A stretch of 64,000 nucleotides of DNA from AP-15 sp963787425. GTDB lineage: Bacteria; Pseudomonadota; Alphaproteobacteria; ATCC43930; CGMCC-115725. This document shows, one piece after another, positions 63,956 through 64,000 of this stretch. Below the pieces are notes generated by a model. The model did no database searches and was not told the DNA's origin. It saw only the letters and a program-made list of their open reading frames with translations. The stretch covers positions 248,001 to 312,000 of the forward strand of contig CAWBCV010000013.1 of assembly GCA_963787425.1 (NCBI GenBank). The letters are read 5' to 3'. The position numbers were made by a program, and so were the translations under genes. How positions within the stretch are numbered: position 1 is the stretch's first letter; the number at the start of each line of letters is the position of its first letter.

Positions 63956-64000
63956 CGTGTTTGCCGAGCAGAGCGAGATTATAAAAGAATCAGTGATCGT

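Overview
This 64 kb window is high-GC chromosomal DNA (slightly lower GC at the right end) from an alphaproteobacterium. The evidence is the aroA-cmk-rpsA-ihfB run, the mnmG-rsmG-parA-parB block facing leuS-lptE-holA, consensus parS sites, a TIGR02300/FYDLN-type protein beside a tRNA-Ala, and MITE-like palindromes typical of Rhizobiales and Rhodospirillales. The parAB/parS block suggests the right end lies in the origin-proximal part of the chromosome. I cannot name a genus.

Layout. 1-5.8 kb: a truncated acyl-CoA synthetase, a DUF433/DUF5615 toxin-antitoxin pair, an orphan molybdenum hydroxylase large subunit, a beta-lactamase-fold serine hydrolase and a GFA-family protein. 5.8-15.4 kb: a rearranged peptide/nickel-type ABC transporter with two tandem binding proteins (-), two ATPases (+) and two permeases (-); three unrelated small genes sit between the convergent halves. 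15.6-18.6 kb: a cupin, an amidohydrolase and a 2-hydroxyacid dehydrogenase. 18.6-22.3 kb: small hypothetical proteins and a large beta-helix/membrane protein. 22.7-28.9 kb: tRNA-Ala and the housekeeping run aroA, cmk, rpsA, ihfB, lapA. 28-38.4 kb: a methyltransferase, a porin, lipoproteins, a TPR/glycosyltransferase-like protein, a LuxR regulator, pterin dehydratase and an exported C13-type peptidase. 38.4-44 kb: glycogen-debranching-type hydrolase, a damaged glycosyltransferase, two Hsp20 genes and a CHRD protein. 44-51.7 kb: an SGNH protein, two glycosyltransferases, an OmpR regulator, a PTPS-like protein, an alcohol dehydrogenase, a CDP-alcohol phosphotransferase and RibA, which together look like an uncharacterised pterin/flavin-linked envelope pathway. 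51.7-61.5 kb: YggS, leuS, lptE, holA, parB, parA, rsmG, mnmG and two parS sites. 61.5-64 kb: an accessory segment of lower GC, with a DNA-hypermodification-type (HMUDK_hel/aGPT-pyrophosphorylase-like) helical protein, a membrane-anchored dCTP-deaminase-fold protein that has lost its catalytic residues, and a helical orphan. This last segment is the best candidate for an undescribed system.

Quality caveat. At least a dozen genes, including essential leuS and lptE, carry one to three single-base frameshifts while keeping good coding sequence on both sides. Draft-assembly indels are the most economical explanation, so frameshifted genes are annotated here as single genes and their exact ends should be treated as provisional.
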